A DNA stretch of 64,000 bases from Amoebophrya sp. A120 (lineage: Eukaryota > Sar > Dinophyceae > Syndiniales > Amoebophryaceae): contig CAJINV010000006.1 in the NCBI GenBank assembly GCA_905178155.1, positions 1,613,876 to 1,677,875 on the forward strand, given 5' to 3'. The notes below the pieces were generated by a model. That model was not told the origin of the DNA. It saw nothing but the letters and a program-made list of their open reading frames with translations, and did not search any database. The position numbers were made by a program, and so were the translations under genes. Numbering within the stretch: position 1 is the stretch's first letter; every line of letters starts with the position of its first letter. Below, piece after piece: positions 56,501-62,500 of the stretch.

Positions 56501-59500
56501 CGACGGTCTGAACCAGACGCCGGCCTTTTTTCTTTTTTGCAAGCCACCACAGCAGATGGCGATGGCGCTAAGTTTATCTATCTTGACACGTGGCAAAGCA
56601 AATACGAGTCCTTTGCTTCAAAAAACGAATGGAAGTGGGACGCAGACAACAAAACCGCGAAAGTGACCTTCTACGCTAGAACACCAAGCAGTTCTTCTCC
56701 CACAACAACCCAACTGCAGAAGCATAAAGAAGAGATAGCCAAAATCTTCCGCAAGCTTGACTTTGACAAAGATGAAAAGTTAAGCGAAAAAGAGTACAGC
56801 CGGTTTTTACAAGATCCCGCGTGCAAAAATTTTTGCACCGACGATGCAACAAACAAGCCGCGGCAAAAAAAGCAGCTGCGGAGAATCAGGATTCAGCCGC
56901 AGTACGACGGAACCGCATGTCCGGCTGAGGAGCGGCCAACTGTTTGTAAAGATCCGTCGACGACTCCCGATTTGCCTGTCGGACCCTGTCCCCACGACTG
57001 CGCGTTTATGGCGTGGGGGAGCGATAATCTGTGTTACAACATGACCAATGACAAGGTATCCACTGCAAACATTGATCTGGGTCTGAAAGGTAGTTGCAAC
57101 TTGTTGTATATGCTGTCTACTTCGGATTATTTTTCTAAAAAAAGTGTGCTGTTTTTGCACGATCAGCAAGAGCAGGAGTCCAGTTTGTGCTACGCGGAGA
57201 GGAAATTCAAATTTACTCATGCGGAATAAGCATCAAGAAGATCTCTAAATTTATGCCATTTTTGTTCATTACAGGCAAAGGCATCATGGTCCATGCAAAA
57301 TATGCATGACAAACCTGGCAATCATCTTCCAGACCCTGACATATCGGCAATGCATACAAGGTGGTGAATTGTAAAACAGACACCGAATACGGCTGTTGGG
57401 ACAAAGCTCACCCCAACAGGTATCGCAAGAAAAAAACTGTGTAAGTGTAAATCTGCAATGCAGAAGAACATGCAACAGATTTACGCCCGTGGTCATGCCG
57501 GACAGCCATGAAGTGCTCTTTTTATCTGTGTTTTCCATTGCAAGAGCAAGACACGCATTTTTTTTGTCATGTAGAGCAAAGTTGTGATGCTATTGCTATC
57601 AGCCAAAGATTGTTACACTATTAACACAGGAGTTTTTCTCTCGGATAACACGGGCGCGCAGTGCAAAGACGAGCAAGGGCAGCCGGTGCCCCCGGCGCAG
57701 TATTATCGCATATACACGCGGTCGGTCACGGAACAGACGAATGACGGCAAGCCCTGCCCGGCCGAAGATTCCCTGTGCACCGAGCACCATGAACACGACT
57801 GTACGAATATCAAAAGGAAAAATCCCCCCTCCCCATATCGAAACGAAATTTCTGATGCTGGATTTGCGTACACAAATCAGGTCTGTCTTGCTGGAGAGGA
57901 CTGCAGGCATATACCAAGCCTGGGTCGAGAGGTTTTGACGTAGGGGACTAGCATGACAGACGTCGGCCCTGTAAGCCCAACAGCATCACAAACCGCCGGC
58001 ATAATGCGGCGGACTCTCTGGCTTTGCCTTCTTGCAAGACAGACAGGATTTGTGACCTCAAATCTGCAGCACAAATTTTCAGACGAATGCGTTCTCAATA
58101 TTATGGGGAGGACGGATTTTTCCTCTCAATAACGAAGCAAAACGTTCGCGTGTACCACAACCATGACCAGTGCACCTCCACCGAACCCGGTGTCCCTTCG
58201 CTCGGCTGGTGCGCGATTGACTGCCAGGTTAGTGAGTGGAACCAGACCGACCTGGAAAAGGTGTCCCGGTGCCTGCGCGACGTGACGCAGCCACCCGCCC
58301 CTTATCAAATGCAAATATGTGGTCTGGGTCTGGAAGATTCTGAGACTTGTGCTGCACGTTTTGCATGAGCCATGACGTCGATGATGCATATGTCCTAGCA
58401 TCACAGAGGACTTTTTGAGGGCTTGTTGATGCCGATTCCACACGACAAATACCCCTACTACCGCGTAGCAAAAATTCCTTTCCCTTTGCTGCTCATGCAA
58501 TACAACTTTTTGTAGAATTTGAATGCAGCACCACAAGATGCATTTCTCCAGACCCAGATGACACATTTGCAATGTATACCCCCCCAAAAGTTGTCGGCCC
58601 CCACCGGTTTCCGAAGAACTTTTTCAGCCAACCGAAGGGTGAAAATGAAACATTTTGCATGAAACCCTTTGCGAACCCAGCGGAGGAAGGAACGTACTAC
58701 CAGAAACTTGTTCGCACGGTGCTGCTATCCCAGAAAAAAAGGCCAGACGGTGTAACTTTGACTTTCTTGGCGGAATAGCATTTTTACAAACATGTGGTCT
58801 TCTGGAATGATAGGAAAATCCCGCCATAATCATGCGCAGATTGTGCATTGAAGCGCACTTCTTGAATGGACCCTACAAATACAATGAATTTCCAGCATGT
58901 CTACAGGTGCAATCATCTAGCATGTTCTTGCGCATCACAAAGTTCTTACACTAACAATGCTTTTTTCTGGCATGATAGCTGCGGCCCGCGAACCACACTG
59001 GCGCCGTTGCGGGTAGGAGTGTGAATCACCTCCCCACCCCTTTGAATCACCTCCCCACGCATCACCCCGCCACCCGGATCACCTACCCACCTCCCCCGCA
59101 TCACCTCGTGATGCGGCCGCATCACCACCGCAACGGCCGGAGGTGATGCAGAAGCAGAGCCGGCTGCGGCCTTGGTTGTTTAGGGTCTAGGGTTTAGGGC
59201 TCGGGGTTTAGGGTCGTCGAGGCCAGCCGGCGCGACGGTGCGCGCCGTCGCGCCGGCTGGCCTCGGCGATTCTCTTCTCCTCGTGTTGTTCCCCCCTTCT
59301 CCGCCCTTGGGCGCCACCCTTTTGGTTTCCGCTTCTCCTAGGTCCTTATATATGTTGTTCCATTTTCGTCACCTTAGGGCCGCCGGCCGCCATCTGGCGG
59401 CCGCGTACATAGGCGGATCTGTCACGCAGCATGAGGGCTCATGTGCGTTGTGGCAGATACCTGGCTTCATGGCCGCGAGGTAGATCGATGGCACAGAAGC

Positions 59501-62500
59501 CAAGCAGCAAGCATCCAGACGCAGTCACGTTCTGGTCGACCATCACGGGGAAGTGCAACGCAGTGGGGAAGTGCTGGACGACTGGGAGGTGGGGAGGTGG
59601 GGAAGTACCTCCCCACCTTCCCACTACTGGGGAGGTACCTCCCCACACGTGGGGAGGCACCTCCCCAGGGTGGGGAGGTAGGGAGGTGGGGAGGTGATGC
59701 GTGGGGAGGTGATTCACACCATAACCTTAGCCGTTGCGTGTCCGACGGGAGAAACGGACAGTCATAACCCTTCGTACCCGTCAGTCGATGCCATCCCCAA
59801 GGACGACATGACTTTCAATGTCTACAAGGATTTCAACGCTTGTACTGAGGACCACTTACACTACTGTCCTTTCGATTGCCAGATGAGCGACGACTGGGCG
59901 GCGCAGGTGCCCCCTGGAACTCCGGAACCCGTGTGCTACAACAGTGAGACACACCAGCCGGACCACAGCCATAACAAGGCGGACGGAAAGCCATGCGGCA
60001 TAGAAGGGAAGCGCTACTACAGGAATTACACGCGCAACATCGCCATGTTGCCCGACGGCGTGACGCCGGCCGAGGCCAAGTACGGGGGCAAGGGGTGCCC
60101 GACGGGGTTGTGCCCGACCGAATTATTCGACAAGGACGGCCCACCAACCGAGAGGCCGCCCACCGCTTGGGCGAAGTGCAATAAGCAGGATGGGGCGCAT
60201 ATGGAAGTAGCGTCAGGTTTGAAACCGACAAAGTTGAAATAGTTTGTGACGCATGAATGGCAAGGCATGAAGTGCCTCTCTTCTTGCAGGGATTTTTGCA
60301 AGTAAGGCCGACTGTCAGCCTGTTCGGGGTCTGCGATAGAGCTGCTAAAGTAGCATGACAAAAGACGCCTTCTATCCCTAAACAGCATGACAAACTGGAT
60401 TTAGCCGGTTCCGAAATTTGTCATGCGCCGCTTCGAAATTGCGCTTCCAACTGGTATCCATTTTATGCATGGCAAATCATTTCAACTTTGACGATTTCAG
60501 TCCTGACGCTTCCATAGCGCAGTCGGATTACGCAGAATACCACGACTTTTTCGAGCCCGCTTGCCAAACGGCGCCGCCAGGTTCGTTGATGCTGTGTCCG
60601 GTAGACTGCGTGATGAAGCCGTGGAACGAAACCAAGGCAGCAGATCTTTCCCTCTGCGCCCTCGACGAGAGTCCGGTCCGGCCGAAATTACCGATTTACG
60701 GTCCGGACGAAATTAAAACGGAGCGCGTGGTTATAGAGGAACTACCATCTCCAGGGGGGAAGGAGAAGGGCAAGAAGTACTGCAAAAAGGGCCCTTCCGA
60801 GCGCTGGTACCAGATTTTGTTCCGGGGAGTAAAGACTGAGGCGAACAAAAGTCCCGAGAGCAAGCAATGCCCAACCGGCGAGGAGACAAGCAATAATGCT
60901 GCCTACAACACGGCAGCAAGCTATCGAATGCAAAAGCACCGTAAAAATAGTATAAATTGCATTACAAATTAGCTCAGCATTACAAATAAAATTTGTAATG
61001 CTGAATTACCTTGATAAAAAGATTTGTCATGCATAAATGCAATTACTACGAGTACCTACGATACTTTTGCATTGCATAAAAGCTTCAAAGCAAGCAATCC
61101 CGACGAGTATCCGGATCCGGAAACAAATCCTGACGCTACCCTGGGTATGAAATGCAAAAATGTCCGGGTCTGGAAGAATGCAACTTGTGATGCTGTATTT
61201 GGATTCCAAAAAAACCTGTATTGCATGAGTAGCAAACAGAATGCAATTTTTTCTACGCTGAGAAGATATTTGTCATGCGGAATAGGCATCAAGAAGCCCT
61301 CAGAAAATCTGTATTGCTAGGGTATGCATCACAGACATCATGGCTCATGCAAAACGTGCGTGACAACGACAAGTGTCAGAACCTTCCAGACCCAGACACT
61401 TTTACAATTGATACTGGGACCGCTGCGCCGCTTCAAAAACTACACAGCCTGTGACCCCCTTCCGATGTGTCCCGTGGACTGTGAGACCACTGCGTGGGAG
61501 AACGAAGATCCATCGCAGCCGAACTGTTTCAACGCCAAGACAGACGCCGTGGACACGCGCAGAGACACGGGGGCCCCGTGTCTGCGAGGACAGGTATGAA
61601 ATGTAAAAATGTCTGGGTCTGGAAGATTCTGAGACTTGTCATGCATGTTTTGCATTGGCCATGATGTCTGTGATGCATGCCCTAGCATCACAGATTTTTT
61701 GAGGGCTTCGCGATGCCTATTCCGCATGACAAACACCACTCCGCGTAGCAAAAATTGCATTCCCTTTGCTGCTCATGCAATAAAATAGATTTTTTTGGAA
61801 TCCAAATTCAGCATCACAAGTTGCATTCTTCCAGACCCAGACACTTTTACATTTGATAACAGGGCGCCCGGTACTACCGCAAGAAGACCAGGAGTGTGAA
61901 GACAGAATCTTATCCTGTGCAAAAGTATCGTACTCGTAGTATTTGCAATCATGCATCACAAATTTTTTTCTCAAGGTAAATCCGCATCACAGATTTTATA
62001 ATTTCTCATGCTGAGAAAATTTGTAATCGTAATGCATTTTTACGAGTACGATACTTTTGCAATTCATAAATCTGCCCACGGCGGCAAGGAGTGCCCGGCA
62101 CCGGACGGAGTGGAGTGTCAGGCGGGTACCCTGGAGGATGTGTACGAATTGATTAAGGGCAAGCTGGAGAAGTGCACGCCGCCCGAGGGCCCCAACAAAA
62201 AAGAACGCTGTACGCCTGTGACGACCGGCATCGCTGCCGACGGCAAAATCACTTTCCAGGACCTGGACTCGGCGAAGGACGACAATCTCGTGGACCCGGA
62301 AGTGATGGCGTTCGCGGACCAGAATACAACACTTGGTGGCAGGTTCCGGTCATGGTTTGACACAGAAGACCAGAACTCACAGATAACCCTCGCCGAATGG
62401 CGCAGGACGCTTTATCTCCTGTTCCAGAAAGAGTGGATCGAGCTATCAAAAGGAAAAATCCTCCCTCCCCATATCGAAAACGAAATTTGTGGTGCTGTAT

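Larger units (their letters stand above)
59012..59729. mobile_element. Element N, 718 bp, 9-bp duplication
   Basis: GCCGTTGCG is repeated exactly at 59003-59011 and 59730-59738. The ends are inverted copies around GTGTGAATCACCTCCCCAC. Removal of the element and one repeat restores GAVACPTGETDS, the normal module motif. Not related to the TAT/ATA families. Either another intron type or a recent gene-breaking insertion. Confidence 0.78.

Noticed and set aside
58726-58779. TAG after LLSQKKRPDGVTLTFLAE as a gene end
   Set aside because: Lies inside introner 139, which has an exact GCTGC duplication; the frame resumes at 58978.
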